Part shown: piece after piece, positions 41,278 to 50,799 of the stretch
Layout of the letters: every line of letters starts with the position of its first letter
How positions within the stretch are numbered: the stretch's first letter is position 1
Source of the DNA: Anaerolineae bacterium
GTDB lineage: Bacteria > Chloroflexota > Anaerolineae > Aggregatilineales > Phototrophicaceae
Assembly: GCA_022820125.1 (NCBI GenBank)
Contig: JAJEGA010000013.1
Coordinates: 1-64,000, forward strand
DNA: 64,000 nt
Direction of reading: 5' to 3'
Made by a program: the position numbers and the translations under genes
Notes under the pieces: generated by a model
What the model was told of the DNA's origin: nothing
The model's input: only the letters and a program-made list of their open reading frames with translations
Databases searched by the model: none

Positions 41278-42834
41278 ATGTTCAAACGCAAACTGTTCAT
41301 TTGCCTGGTGTTGAGCGCTCTGCTCATCACATCGTCCGCGGTCATGGCGCAAGATGATATATTGCTCTACGGCGGCAATCAGGATATCGACAATATCGAC
41401 CCGGCGACCGGCGAGAATTACTCGATCAACGCCGCGCTGCGCAGCTTGTATGACGCCCTTTACATCTATCGCGGCAGCGAGATCGAGCCGCATCTTGTCG
41501 CGAGCCACGAAGTCAATGACGACGCGAGCGTTTGGACCTTCAAGCTGAAGGAAAACGCCGTCTTCCATGATGGCAGCCCGGTCAACGCCGACGCCGTCGT
41601 TTACAGCTTCAATCGCGCGTTGGCGATTTCCGGTCCGCCGACCTGGCGCTGGGCGACTATAGCGGACGAGAACACGGCGCAAGCCATTGACGAATTCACC
41701 GTCCAGTTTACGCTGACCCAGCCCTACGCGCCCTTCATCGGCACCTTGGCGCAGCTCTTTATCGTCAACCCCGCCGTCGTTGAAGCCAATCTGGGCGACG
41801 ACATGGGGCAGACCTATCTCAAAGAGAATGCCGCCGGCTCGGGTCCCTTCACGCAAGGGCGCTGGGAAATCGGCAATATCTATGAGTTCATCGCGGTCGA
41901 CGACTACTGGGCTGGCTGGACCGGCGACGACCATTTGGACGGCTTCTTCTGGGTTATCCAGCGCGATGCCTCCACCCAGCTCAATTCGCTGCTGGCCGGC
42001 GAAACCCACATCGCCGATTCTGTCGCCGCCAATGACAAGGAAAAGGTCCTCGGTTCTGACCAGTTTTCCTGGGAAGAGCACAGTGGTTACTTCACCAACA
42101 CGCTCAAGCTGAACAATACCGGCGAATACACCAGCGACATCAACCTGCGCAAAGCCATCGCTCATGCCATGAATTATGAGGCGATGGTCGAGGCGCAAGA
42201 CGTCAAGATCACAGTGCTGCCCGGCCCGACGCCGGCCAACTTCGCTGGATATGTCGATGGGTTGGATTATCCAAGCTATGATCTGGACAAGGCGCGCGAA
42301 TACCTGGCGAAGACGCCTTGGCCCGATGGCGGCATCACGCTGGATTATGTCTACGTCACCGAATTGCCGCGCGAGGAGATCCCGGGCTTGATTTTGCTGG
42401 AAGGCTTGGCGGAGATCGGCATCGAGATGGTTATGATTCCGATGCTGTGGCCTGATATGGTCGCCAGCTGCGCCACGCCGGATACCGGTCCGGACATCAT
42501 CAATATCTACACCTTGCCGGCTTTCATCGACCCGGACGCCCACCTCTACAATCAATATCACTCTGAGCAATGGGGCAGCTTCAACTCTTGTAGCTTCTAT
42601 CACAACGACCGCGTCAACGAGTTGCTGGATACCGCTCGCGTGACCGGGGATGCGGATGCGCGCGCTGTGATGTACACCGAGGCGCAGGAGATCATCGCCG
42701 CTGATCAGCCATCGGTGTGGATGTACACGGAAGACAGCAGCACATCGCTGAACACATGCGTGAAGGGCTACGTTTACTCTCCCGCATATCCGTTAACTGT
42801 GCTCTTCCAGGATCTGTGGATGGACGGCTGCTAG
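41278..42834 (+). CDS. oligopeptide-type ABC transporter substrate-binding protein (family 5)
   Basis: This 518-residue exported protein starts at ATG 41278 with a GGAGGG ribosome site and a signal peptide (LFICLVLSALLITSSAVMAQ) lacking a lipobox. Family-5 segments are ENYSINAALRSLYDALYIY, WTFKLKENAVFHDGSPVNADAVVYSFNRAL, AAGSGPFTQGRWEIG and INLRKAIAHAMNYEAM. It binds peptides, nickel complexes or other small organic compounds. The matching permeases and ATPases are at 44673-48603, but two unrelated genes lie in between. A stem-loop at 42848-42873 directly follows the stop. Confidence 0.92.
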   Translation: MFKRKLFICLVLSALLITSSAVMAQDDILLYGGNQDIDNIDPATGENYSINAALRSLYDALYIYRGSEIEPHLVASHEVNDDASVWTFKLKENAVFHDGSPVNADAVVYSFNRALAISGPPTWRWATIADENTAQAIDEFTVQFTLTQPYAPFIGTLAQLFIVNPAVVEANLGDDMGQTYLKENAAGSGPFTQGRWEIGNIYEFIAVDDYWAGWTGDDHLDGFFWVIQRDASTQLNSLLAGETHIADSVAANDKEKVLGSDQFSWEEHSGYFTNTLKLNNTGEYTSDINLRKAIAHAMNYEAMVEAQDVKITVLPGPTPANFAGYVDGLDYPSYDLDKAREYLAKTPWPDGGITLDYVYVTELPREEIPGLILLEGLAEIGIEMVMIPMLWPDMVASCATPDTGPDIINIYTLPAFIDPDAHLYNQYHSEQWGSFNSCSFYHNDRVNELLDTARVTGDADARAVMYTEAQEIIAADQPSVWMYTEDSSTSLNTCVKGYVYSPAYPLTVLFQDLWMDGC

Positions 42835-42847
42835 TCTAAGTTTGCCA

Positions 42848-42873
42848 GCCTCCCTCGAGTGCTTGGGGGAGGC
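42848..42873 (+). terminator. stem-loop after the binding protein gene
   Basis: GCCTCCC (42848-42854) pairs with GGGAGGC (42867-42873) around a 12-base loop. There is no T run, so it is likely a partial terminator or mRNA-stabilising hairpin that raises the binding protein level over the downstream genes. Confidence 0.5.
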
Positions 42874-42976
42874 TCAATTCCTGATGCCACAGAATTGATA
42901 GGTGCCCGATCCGCGTATTGCGCGGTGAGAGGTTGCTAATTAATGATCCATCCTAAAGAACAAGAGAGCAAGCATT

Positions 42977-43552
42977 GTGCAAGATCAGCAGTTAAAACCT
43001 TCAAATGGGAACCCGTTAAATCTGGAATCCCTCTTTTCCGAATTGCCCGTCATGACAGAATGGTATGCAGGAGAGTGTTATTCTGCACTCTTGGTATGTC
43101 TTGAATACAACGATCATAAGTCCGGCACGGAAGCAGATCTCCGCGACCTCAATGAAACGATCGTAAGGCTTAAACTTGTATGGACAAGACCTATTGAAGA
43201 TAATGACCGTAGGAACTGGGGCGGGCCCAGTAATGCGGCTGAACGGGCCGGCGAAGGCATAGCATGGCTCATTATCCACGAATTTACAGATTACACAGTC
43301 ATCAAGCGGTCTCTCAAGAAGACAGGAGTCGACTTCTGGCTCGGATACAAAGAGGACGTGGAAAAACTTGTATTCCAGGATAAAGCTCGTATGGAAGCAA
43401 AGGGAAGGACTGCATTAGAGTACGACAGTCAGATCCAGCAAGTGGTGAAGAAAGCCCGTAAACAGACAGAACAGTCAGACAGTACAAAGCTGCCAGCCTA
43501 TTTAATCGTCACAGAGTTTAGCCGACCAGTGATATACCTGGTGGAAAAATGA
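42977..43552 (+). CDS. hypothetical protein, first gene of a lower-GC two-gene cassette
   Basis: 191 residues, soluble, with no signal or membrane segment. It has mixed alpha/beta character, with a conserved-looking EWYAGECYSALLVCLEYNDHK stretch, a GEGIAWLIIHEFTDYTVIKRS helix, and a C-terminal strand pair (LPAYLIVTEFSRPVIYLVEK). I do not recognise the family. GC content is clearly lower (about 45%) and codon use differs from its neighbours. The start at 42977 is GTG (GCATTGTGCAAGATCAGC); a clear ribosome site is lacking. The stop overlaps the next gene in ATGA, so the two are translated together. It lies inside a peptide transporter operon. Confidence 0.6.
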   Translation: MQDQQLKPSNGNPLNLESLFSELPVMTEWYAGECYSALLVCLEYNDHKSGTEADLRDLNETIVRLKLVWTRPIEDNDRRNWGGPSNAAERAGEGIAWLIIHEFTDYTVIKRSLKKTGVDFWLGYKEDVEKLVFQDKARMEAKGRTALEYDSQIQQVVKKARKQTEQSDSTKLPAYLIVTEFSRPVIYLVEK

Positions 43553-44676
43553 AAGACAAAGTGCGCAAGGTAAACAGCTTACACAGGGAAGCTATGGAAC
43601 TGTCTGATCGGTCATTTGTAGCGAGAAGGTATGGCGATCGCGATGACTATCTTCTCTACACTCGAATGGCACTTGAAAAGGAAGCGGCCGCTGCTGACCT
43701 TATGGTTGACGAAGATATCGAGCCAACCCGCTCCGTGCTGCACCGCAGCGCTGCGACCCTTGCTTGGCGTTGCGAAGAGTATGAGCGGGCGAAACGTCTA
43801 ATTTATCGGGCATTGGCTGGCAATCCACCGACTGACATAGAGCTCGAACTAAATGACCTACTAGGTGACATCAAACTTGCGCTGTCTAGCATTCATCTTA
43901 GCGAGAAGCATTTGCGACTGACTCTAGACGGTAATGATATTGCTTTCGGTAGAGCGCCTGTAAAGTTGTTAGCAACGCGAATCCTAAGTATTGAGGATAT
44001 GCTCCATGCAACTGCCAATTCGCCGATACCGCTCTACTATGATGCAGTAGGCGCTGCAAGTTTTTTCGTTGACCTAACAGTTAGCCAAGAGTCTCAACAA
44101 ACCCTTCCAGGGTTCGATAACTTTGATGAATTAGTAGAGCCCTTGATATATAGTCTGGACCTCCTCAATCGCGGAAGAATAGAAGCTCTCGAAAAGAAAA
44201 TTGCTGACCCCAGACAATTTGGTGATTTTGTCAAAGCGGCCATGAAGCTCGCTCCGGATGGCGATTCAATTTCATCCGTAAACTTGCAGGCATCGATTGC
44301 GGGTAGTGTTCAGGCGATAACATTCGAGCGAAGTCAAGACGAGTTGAGCGCGATTCCTATTCCCGATGCGCCAAGAGATAAAATAATGATTCGCCCGACA
44401 GAAAAGCCTGTTAGAAAAGTAGGATTCTTGCAACGTGCGGATGGAAGCCATGGTAGCGTCTGTGAATTGCATACTAATACCGAGGGCACATGGATCATTG
44501 AAGTTGATGAAGAGATCATTCATCAAATTCTGGGCAAATACTGGAAGAAAAGGGTTGAAGTGGAAGGGCAACGCATGAAGAGAACACGCTCTCTGAAACG
44601 GATCTTTGTAGCGAATCTAGCCAGCATTAGAGAGATTCCCCGTAGCCCGGATCAGACCTCGCTTCTTCTAAAATGA
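43549..44676 (+). CDS. TPR-like helical protein, second gene of the cassette
   Basis: 375 residues, soluble. Residues about 10-115 are helical repeats of a kind found in uncharacterised bacterial proteins (EAMELSDRSFVARRYGD, EKEAAAADLMV, EPTRSVLHRSAATLAWRCEEYERAKRLIYRALAGNPP). The remainder is predicted mixed, with a beta-rich C-terminal part (KVGFLQRADGSHGSVCELHTNTEGTWIIEV) and a basic end. No enzyme motif is seen. Base composition matches the gene before it and not the permease after it. It overlaps both neighbours by 4 bases (ATGA at 43549 and at 44673), so it is coupled to the first permease of the importer. A regulatory or defence-like role is possible but not shown. Confidence 0.65.
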   Translation: MKDKVRKVNSLHREAMELSDRSFVARRYGDRDDYLLYTRMALEKEAAAADLMVDEDIEPTRSVLHRSAATLAWRCEEYERAKRLIYRALAGNPPTDIELELNDLLGDIKLALSSIHLSEKHLRLTLDGNDIAFGRAPVKLLATRILSIEDMLHATANSPIPLYYDAVGAASFFVDLTVSQESQQTLPGFDNFDELVEPLIYSLDLLNRGRIEALEKKIADPRQFGDFVKAAMKLAPDGDSISSVNLQASIAGSVQAITFERSQDELSAIPIPDAPRDKIMIRPTEKPVRKVGFLQRADGSHGSVCELHTNTEGTWIIEVDEEIIHQILGKYWKKRVEVEGQRMKRTRSLKRIFVANLASIREIPRSPDQTSLLLK

Positions 44677-45686
44677 ACCTTCGCTTTTACATCCTGCGGC
44701 GCATCGCCCTCGTCATCCCGACGCTGCTCGGCTTAAGCGTCTTGACTTTCGCCATCGCTCGCATCGTCCCGGGCGACCCGGTCGGCTTGGCGGCCGGTCC
44801 GCAAGCGACCGAAGAGATCAAGGAAGCCCTGCGCCGCGAATTTGGCTTGAATCATCCCCTGCCGATCCAATACGTCAATTACATGGCTGGTCTTTTCCGT
44901 GGCGATTGGGGCGAGTCGCTATACACGCGCCGGTCAGTCATCGGCGATCTGCGCACATTCTGGCCCGCCACGCTCGAGTTGACGACCGCAGCGGTGATCA
45001 TCGCGACGCTGCTGGGCGTGCCCGCTGGCGTTATCTCTGCTATGTACCGCAACCGCCTGCCCGATCATGTCGCTCGCGTCCTGTCGTTGTTTTTTGTCAG
45101 CTTTCCTTCATTCTGGCTGGCAATGATATTCCAGACCTGGTTCGGGCGCGATCTCGGGCTCTTCCCGATTGGCAAGCGCCTGCCTGTGCTGGTCGCGCCT
45201 CCGGCGCCAACGACCGGGTTATTCTTGATTGACAGCCTGGCGCAACTGGATTTTGAAACCTTTATCGTGTCGTTGCGACATCTCTTCATCCCGGCGCTGG
45301 TGCTTTCTTTCGGCGCCTTCGCCAGCATCACGCGCATCACCCGCGCCAGCATGGTCGAGGCGCTGGAGAAAGACTTCGTGCGCATGGAGCGCGCCATCGG
45401 CATCCCTTATCGCGTCATCATCTTCAAATATGTGCTGCGCAACGCGCTCATCGCTACGATTACCGTCATCTCGCTCAATTTCGGCTGGCTGATGGCGGGC
45501 GCGATTCTGATCGAGACGATCTTCGATTGGCCCGGCTTGGGCTTATACGCCGTCCACGCATCGCTCAGCCTGGACTTTCAGCCGATCATGGGCATCGCCA
45601 TTCTCTACGGCGTGGTCTTTAGCGTGATAAATATCCTGACCGACATCGTCTACGGCATCCTTGATCCGAGGATTCGTTATGGCTGA
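44673..45686 (+). CDS. peptide-type ABC transporter permease, DppB/OppB-like
   Basis: This 337-residue inner-membrane protein has the family start RFYILRRIALVIPTLLGLSVLTFAI and IVPGDPVGLAAGPQAT, a first periplasmic loop, and the EAA loop EALEKDFVRMERAIGIPYRVI. GC content returns to that of the flanking regions. It forms the channel with the next gene. The ATG overlaps the stop of the cassette gene. The stop lies 5 bases after the ATG of the next permease gene. Confidence 0.93.
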   Translation: MNLRFYILRRIALVIPTLLGLSVLTFAIARIVPGDPVGLAAGPQATEEIKEALRREFGLNHPLPIQYVNYMAGLFRGDWGESLYTRRSVIGDLRTFWPATLELTTAAVIIATLLGVPAGVISAMYRNRLPDHVARVLSLFFVSFPSFWLAMIFQTWFGRDLGLFPIGKRLPVLVAPPAPTTGLFLIDSLAQLDFETFIVSLRHLFIPALVLSFGAFASITRITRASMVEALEKDFVRMERAIGIPYRVIIFKYVLRNALIATITVISLNFGWLMAGAILIETIFDWPGLGLYAVHASLSLDFQPIMGIAILYGVVFSVINILTDIVYGILDPRIRYG

Positions 45687-46572
45687 GTCACTTGACAAGC
45701 GCAAAGCGGCGCGCTCCGCTCGCTGGGAGAATATCGCCCGCGGTCTCTACCGGTTCCGCTCCAACACCCTGTCGATGATCGGTCTCATGATGCTGGTCTT
45801 CATCCTGCTGGTGGCGATCTTCGCGCCGGTCATTGCGCCCTATCCTGAAGACGCCGCCGGCAAGACCCGCGTCTCGGCTCGCTTGAAACCACCGGACGCC
45901 GAGTTTGCCTTCGGCACGGACAAGGTGGGCCGCGATGTCTTCAGCCGCGTCGTGATGGGAACAGGCCTCGCCCTCCAGGTCGGCACTGTTATCATTCTGC
46001 TGGCGACGACAATCGGCGTGACAATCGGCGCCGTCTCCGGTTATGCCGGCGGCTGGATCGACGACCTGCTGATGCGCATTACCGACATCTTTCTGACGGT
46101 TCCGGCTTTGGTCTTGGCTATTGCCATATCGGCGGCGCTGGGTAAAGGCATCATCAACGCGATGATTGGCATATCGCTGGTCTGGTGGCCCGGTTTCGCC
46201 CGTTTGACGCGCGGGCTCGTGCTTTCACTGCGCGAGGAACCCTTCGTCGAAGCGGCTTATGGCATCGGCGCCGGTCACATGCGCATCATCTTCCGCCATA
46301 TCCTGCCGAATGCCGTCTCGCCGATCATCATCAAAATGACCACCGACTTCGGCTTCGCTGTTTTGACCGCCGCCGCGCTCGGCTTCATCGGCTTGGGCGC
46401 GCAGCCGCCGACGCCGGAATGGGGCGCCATGATCAACGACGGTCGGCGCTTCTTCCCCGACGAATGGTGGATCGCCACCTTTCCGGGCTTGGCGATCTGG
46501 CTGATGGTCTTCAGCTGGAATCTGATCGGCGATGGGCTGCGCGATGTTTTAGACCCGCGCTCGCGGCGGTGA
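45679..46572 (+). CDS. peptide-type ABC transporter permease, DppC/OppC-like
   Basis: This 297-residue inner-membrane protein has an N-terminal helix after a basic leader, the FGTDKVGRDVFSRVVMGTGLAL motif, and the EAA loop EEPFVEAAYGIGAGHMRIIFRHIL, with GAQPPTPEWGAMINDGR near the end. ATG 45679 has GAGG upstream and overlaps the preceding gene by 8 bases. It pairs with the DppB-like protein. Confidence 0.93.
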   Translation: MAESLDKRKAARSARWENIARGLYRFRSNTLSMIGLMMLVFILLVAIFAPVIAPYPEDAAGKTRVSARLKPPDAEFAFGTDKVGRDVFSRVVMGTGLALQVGTVIILLATTIGVTIGAVSGYAGGWIDDLLMRITDIFLTVPALVLAIAISAALGKGIINAMIGISLVWWPGFARLTRGLVLSLREEPFVEAAYGIGAGHMRIIFRHILPNAVSPIIIKMTTDFGFAVLTAAALGFIGLGAQPPTPEWGAMINDGRRFFPDEWWIATFPGLAIWLMVFSWNLIGDGLRDVLDPRSRR

Positions 46573-46579
46573 TTCTCGG

Positions 46580-47605
46580 ATGACCGAATTGCTCAACATA
46601 AACGACTTGCATCTGGAATTCCACACCTATGATGGCGTGGTCAAAGTGCTCGCCGGCGTCAACTTGAAGATGCGGCGCGGCGATGTGCTCGGATTGGTCG
46701 GCGAGACAGGCTGTGGCAAATCAATGACCGCGCTCTCGGTGCCCCGCTTGATCCCGATGCCGCCGGGCAAAATCACCGCGGGACGCGTGACTTTCAACGG
46801 CGAGGACATCCTCAGTAAAAGCGAGAGCGATATGGAGGCGTTCCGCGCCCGGCGCCTCGGCATGATCTTCCAGGACCCGGTGACGAACCTCAATCCGCTC
46901 TTTACCATTCGCGAGCAATTGGTGGACGCGGTGCTCTACCAACGAGCAGGCGGGCGGAAAGTCCCCGGTCGCTGGCGCGGATTCATGCCATCGGCGAGGC
47001 AGATGCGAAAAGAGGCGCACGAACGCGCCGTTGAATTGATGCGCCTGACCGGCATCCCGGACGGGGACAAGCGCATTCATGACTATCCGCATCAGTTCAG
47101 CGGCGGCATGCGTCAGCGTGTGCTGATCGCGATGGCGCTGGCCGGCGACCCCGATCTCTTGATCGCCGACGAGCCGACTACGGCGCTTGATGTGACCATC
47201 CAGGCGCAAATCTTGCGGCTCATCCGTTCCTTGGTGGCGCAGCTCGGCTTAACCGTCTTGCTCATCACGCATAATCTGGGCGTGGTGGCGCGCAGCTGCG
47301 AGCGCGTCGCGGTCATGTACGCGGGCCGCGTCGTCGAAGAATCGCCCGTGCGCGAGTTGTTTCACAACCCGAAGCATCCCTACACGCGCGGGTTGATCGC
47401 AGCGGTGCCCCAGAAGGATGTCGATCGGGGCGGCTTGGAAGGCATACCGGGGATTATCCCCAATCTGATCAATCCGCCTTCTGGCTGTCGCTTCAACCCC
47501 CGCTGCGACCATGTGATGGATATCTGCCGCGAGCGCGTTCCACCGGCGATTGACGTTGGCGCCGGGCACAGCGCCTCGTGCTTCCTTTATGGGCAGGACG
47601 CATGA
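46580..47605 (+). CDS. peptide-type ABC transporter ATPase, OppD-like
   Basis: 341 residues. Walker A is [10 protein letters not shown], signature FSGGMRQR, Walker [14 protein letters not shown] and switch [10 protein letters not shown]. The C-terminal oligopeptide-transporter extension, with cysteines in [14 protein letters not shown], matches the 4Fe-4S-type or structural Cys motif of OppD/DppD. The stop overlaps the start of the OppF-like gene in ATGA (47602). Confidence 0.93.
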   Translation: MTELLNINDLHLEFHTYDGVVKVLAGVNLKMRRGDVLGLVGETGCGKSMTALSVPRLIPMPPGKITAGRVTFNGEDILSKSESDMEAFRARRLGMIFQDPVTNLNPLFTIREQLVDAVLYQRAGGRKVPGRWRGFMPSARQMRKEAHERAVELMRLTGIPDGDKRIHDYPHQFSGGMRQRVLIAMALAGDPDLLIADEPTTALDVTIQAQILRLIRSLVAQLGLTVLLITHNLGVVARSCERVAVMYAGRVVEESPVRELFHNPKHPYTRGLIAAVPQKDVDRGGLEGIPGIIPNLINPPSGCRFNPRCDHVMDICRERVPPAIDVGAGHSASCFLYGQDA

Positions 47606-48603
47606 ACCATCTGCTCGAAGTCCGGGATCTAAAAAAGTTCTTTCCCGTTCAAGGTGGCTTGCTGAACCGGAAACTGGCGGACTTCCGCGCCGTCGATGGC
47701 GTCAGTTTTGTGCTGCAAGAGGGCAAGACGCTCGGTCTGGTGGGCGAGTCGGGCTCGGGCAAAACGACGATTGGCAAGTGCATCCTGCGCTTGATGGAAC
47801 CCAGCGCCGGGCGAATCTTGTACGACGGAAGCGACATCACCCACTTGAAACAGCGCGACTTGCGCCGCCTGCGCAGCGAGATACAGATGATCTATCAGGC
47901 GCCGGCCGCCTCGCTCAACGGGCGCATGACCGTTGGGCAGATCATCGGCGAGCCGCTTTGGATCCACGAGCGCCTCAAGGGCGATGCCGCCCGCGCCCGC
48001 GTTCTGGAATTGATGAGCGTCGTCGGCTTGAAAGACGAGCACTACTATCGTTATCCGCATGAATTCAGTGGCGGGCAGCAGCAGCGCATCGGCATCGCGC
48101 GCGCTTTGGCGGTGCAGCCGAGGCTGATCGTGCTTGATGAACCGACCTCGGCCCTGGATGTCTCGGTGCAGGCGCAAATCCTCAATCTCTTGCAGGACCT
48201 GCAAGATCAGTTTGGCTTGACCTATCTCTTCATCTCACACGATCTCGGCGTCGTGCGTTATATGTGCGATGAGGTGGCGCTGCTTTACTTGGGGAAAATC
48301 GTCGAGGTCGCTGCGACCGAAGTCATTTTTGAAAACCCCAAACATCCTTATACGCAAGCGCTGATCTCCGCCATTCCCGAGCCGGACCCCGATATGCAGC
48401 GCGAGGAAATCATCTTGCGAGGGGAATTGACGCTTCGGGCGGGGGCTAGCGGGGGCGAGGCCGGCTGCCCCTTTGCGCCGCGCTGCCATGCCGAAAAACT
48501 GACGACCTGCGAGACCGTTCCCCCGCCATTGCTCGATGTGGAACGCGCCCACCGAGTCGCCTGCCACCTGCATCCGCCTGTGTCGGCCGCGGAGCCCGCC
48601 TGA
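47602..48603 (+). CDS. peptide-type ABC transporter ATPase, OppF-like
   Basis: 333 residues. Walker A is GESGSGKTT, signature FSGGQQQR, Walker B RLIVLDEPTSALD and switch FISHDLGVV. The C-terminal Cys motif (CPFAPRCHAEKLTTC) is present. It overlaps the OppD-like gene by 4 bases. Its stop TGA overlaps the ATG of the first DUF917 gene by one base, so that gene belongs to the same transcript. Confidence 0.93.
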   Translation: MNHLLEVRDLKKFFPVQGGLLNRKLADFRAVDGVSFVLQEGKTLGLVGESGSGKTTIGKCILRLMEPSAGRILYDGSDITHLKQRDLRRLRSEIQMIYQAPAASLNGRMTVGQIIGEPLWIHERLKGDAARARVLELMSVVGLKDEHYYRYPHEFSGGQQQRIGIARALAVQPRLIVLDEPTSALDVSVQAQILNLLQDLQDQFGLTYLFISHDLGVVRYMCDEVALLYLGKIVEVAATEVIFENPKHPYTQALISAIPEPDPDMQREEIILRGELTLRAGASGGEAGCPFAPRCHAEKLTTCETVPPPLLDVERAHRVACHLHPPVSAAEPA

Positions 48604-49718
48604 TGCTGCGCGAAGTCACCTTGGACGACATCCGCCCCATTGCCATTGGCGCCGGCATCTTGGGCACGGGCGGCGGCGGCAACCCCTACCTCGGCGGCTT
48701 GCACCTGGCGTCGGTCATACGCGAGAAGGGTCCGCAGCCCTTGATTGATCCCTTCGCGCTGGCGGATGAGGCGCTGGTCTGCGTCGTCGGCAGCATCGGC
48801 GCGCCGACTGTCAGCATCGAGAAACTGCCCGAAGGCACGGAGATGGCGCGGGCGCTGCGCCTGCTGGAGGAGCATACGAGCCGCCGGTTTGACGCGGTTG
48901 CTATTGCCGAAATCGGCGGCGCCAACTCGATGCAGCCGTTGATCGGCGGTTTGCAGGCGGGCATCCCAACGGTTGATAGCGACAGCATGGGGCGAGCCTT
49001 TCCCGAGATTCAGATGTCTTCTTATCTTTTTGGCAGCGATGCAAAGGTCGCGCCCTACGCCATGGTGGACGCCGCCGATAACGCCGCTGTCGTGCCCCAA
49101 GCCGCCAGCGACCTCTGGGGCGAACGGATCGCGCGCAACATCGCCGTCAGCATGGGCGCCCGCGCGGGCTTGGCCGCCTGCATGATGAGCGGCGCGCAGT
49201 TGAAAGCCTCGGGCGTGCACTATACGATGTCGCTGGCGCATCATCTGGGAAGGCGCGTTATCGAGGCGCAGGAGCAGAAATCGGATGTGCCGGAGGCGGT
49301 GGCTGACGTCCTGGACGGGCAAGTCATCTTCCGCGGCAAGATCTCTGATGTCAATCGGCGCACAACCAAGGGTTTCGCCCGCGGCTGGGTGCGGATTGAT
49401 GGATTTGCTCCACCTGAGGCCTCAGGAGGAAGCTTGGAGATCGAATTTCAGAACGAATTGCTGATCGCGCGGATCAACGGCGAGGCGCTCGTTACGACGC
49501 CTGATCTAATCTGCATCGTCACGGAAGAGGAAGGCGAACCCGTGACAACCGAAATGCTGCGTTATGGCACGCGGGTCGCCGTCATCGCGGCGCCGGCGCC
49601 ACAGCAACTCAAGAGCGAGATCGCGCTGGAAGTGGTCGGCCCCGGGGCATTCGGTTACGATGTCGAATTCCGTCCGCTGCCGGGCGGGGTGATTGGCTTG
49701 CCGCCCGACGCTGGTTAG
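48603..49718 (+). CDS. DUF917 family protein 1
   Basis: 371 residues. The family start AIGAGILGTGGGGNPYLGGL and later VDSDSMGRAFPEIQM and FRGKISDVNRRTTKGFARG segments are present. DUF917 proteins are often encoded beside hydantoinase/oxoprolinase proteins and transporters, and are thought to take part in ring opening or amide hydrolysis, but their chemistry is not settled. This copy and the one at 56867 are closer to each other (ending GYDVEFRPLPGG-type) than to the middle three. It is translationally coupled to OppF, so its substrate probably enters through this importer. Confidence 0.85.
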   Translation: MLREVTLDDIRPIAIGAGILGTGGGGNPYLGGLHLASVIREKGPQPLIDPFALADEALVCVVGSIGAPTVSIEKLPEGTEMARALRLLEEHTSRRFDAVAIAEIGGANSMQPLIGGLQAGIPTVDSDSMGRAFPEIQMSSYLFGSDAKVAPYAMVDAADNAAVVPQAASDLWGERIARNIAVSMGARAGLAACMMSGAQLKASGVHYTMSLAHHLGRRVIEAQEQKSDVPEAVADVLDGQVIFRGKISDVNRRTTKGFARGWVRIDGFAPPEASGGSLEIEFQNELLIARINGEALVTTPDLICIVTEEEGEPVTTEMLRYGTRVAVIAAPAPQQLKSEIALEVVGPGAFGYDVEFRPLPGGVIGLPPDAG

Positions 49719-49771
49719 CATCGAACATTTATGCAATTGTTGCCCGACTGTTTGTTGCGGAGTTTGGGAAA

Positions 49772-50785
49772 ATGGCGGCTGAGAATCAGATACTGCTCTA
49801 CGAGACGGCGGATGGCGAAACCCGCCTGGAAGTTCTGTATCAAGACGAAAGTGTATGGCTCAGTCAGCGAGATATGGCGGAGTTATTGCACGTCACGATT
49901 AGAAACATCAGCGGCCATATCAATAACATATATGCGGAAGGAGAATTAGCAGCTGATCCAACTCGGAAGTATTTCTTCCGAGTTCAAAACGAAGGCGGGC
50001 GCAGGGTTTCAAGAGAAATTGCTCACTATAACCTCGACATGATCATCTCAGTCGGCTATCGCGTGAATTCTTATCGCGGCACACAATTTCGTATATGGGC
50101 GACCAGGCAATTGCGCGAATTCATCGTCAAAGGCTTCGTCATGGACGATGACCGGCTGGCGCATGGCGGCTCGAATTATTTTGAAGAATTGGAACAGCGG
50201 ATTCGCAATATCCGCAGTTCAGAATACAACTTTTACCGCAAGGTTCTCGATGTTTTCGCAACAAGCATCGATTATCAAACGCGCAATCCGACAGCGAAAA
50301 GGTTTTTTGGCACGGTGCAGAATAAATTTCATTATGCGATTCATGGGCATACCGCCGCCGAACTGATTTTGGAGCGTGTCGGCAGTGACAAGCTGAACAT
50401 GGGCTTGACCACCTGGAAACGCGATACGATGACATTGCGCGATGCCTACATCGCCAAGAACTATCTTGAAGCCATTGAGTTGAAGCGCCTGAATTTGCTA
50501 GTTGAGCAATTTCTGGCTTACGCGGAATTGCAAGTTGTCGATATGCGGCCAATGTATATGAGCGATTGGGTGAAGAAACTCGATCAATTCATTGGCGAAT
50601 TGAACGAGATGCCATTACTACAGAATGCTGGTAAAGTTTCGCGTGACGCGATGAAGGTACGCGTCCGAAATGAGTATGAAGCCTATCGCGATCGCCTTAT
50701 GCTGGAAGAAAAGCTTTCCGAAGAGGAATTCGTCCGCCGTCTGCAAGACGAGGGAGAAAAGATGCTGCCGCCGGCCGACGATTAG
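49772..50785 (+). CDS. RhuM-family (virulence RhuM-like) protein
   Basis: 337 residues. The start NQILLYETADGETRLEVLYQDESVWLSQRDMAELLHV, then KYFFRVQNEGGRRVSREIAHYNLDMIISVGYRVNS and the RIWATRQLREFIVKGFVMDD segment are diagnostic of the RhuM family. The N-terminal part looks like a winged DNA-binding unit, and the C-terminal half has Fic-like helices in related proteins. RhuM genes are carried on genomic islands and by phages; their role is not known. GC is lower than in the flanking DUF917 genes, so it is probably an insertion. A GGAG-like site lies upstream of ATG 49772. Confidence 0.85.
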   Translation: MAAENQILLYETADGETRLEVLYQDESVWLSQRDMAELLHVTIRNISGHINNIYAEGELAADPTRKYFFRVQNEGGRRVSREIAHYNLDMIISVGYRVNSYRGTQFRIWATRQLREFIVKGFVMDDDRLAHGGSNYFEELEQRIRNIRSSEYNFYRKVLDVFATSIDYQTRNPTAKRFFGTVQNKFHYAIHGHTAAELILERVGSDKLNMGLTTWKRDTMTLRDAYIAKNYLEAIELKRLNLLVEQFLAYAELQVVDMRPMYMSDWVKKLDQFIGELNEMPLLQNAGKVSRDAMKVRVRNEYEAYRDRLMLEEKLSEEEFVRRLQDEGEKMLPPADD

Positions 50786-50799
50786 AGGAAAGCCGCGAC

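Noticed and set aside
41239-42603. Long minus-strand open frame of 454 codons
   Set aside because: Antisense of the family-5 binding protein gene; no family resemblance.
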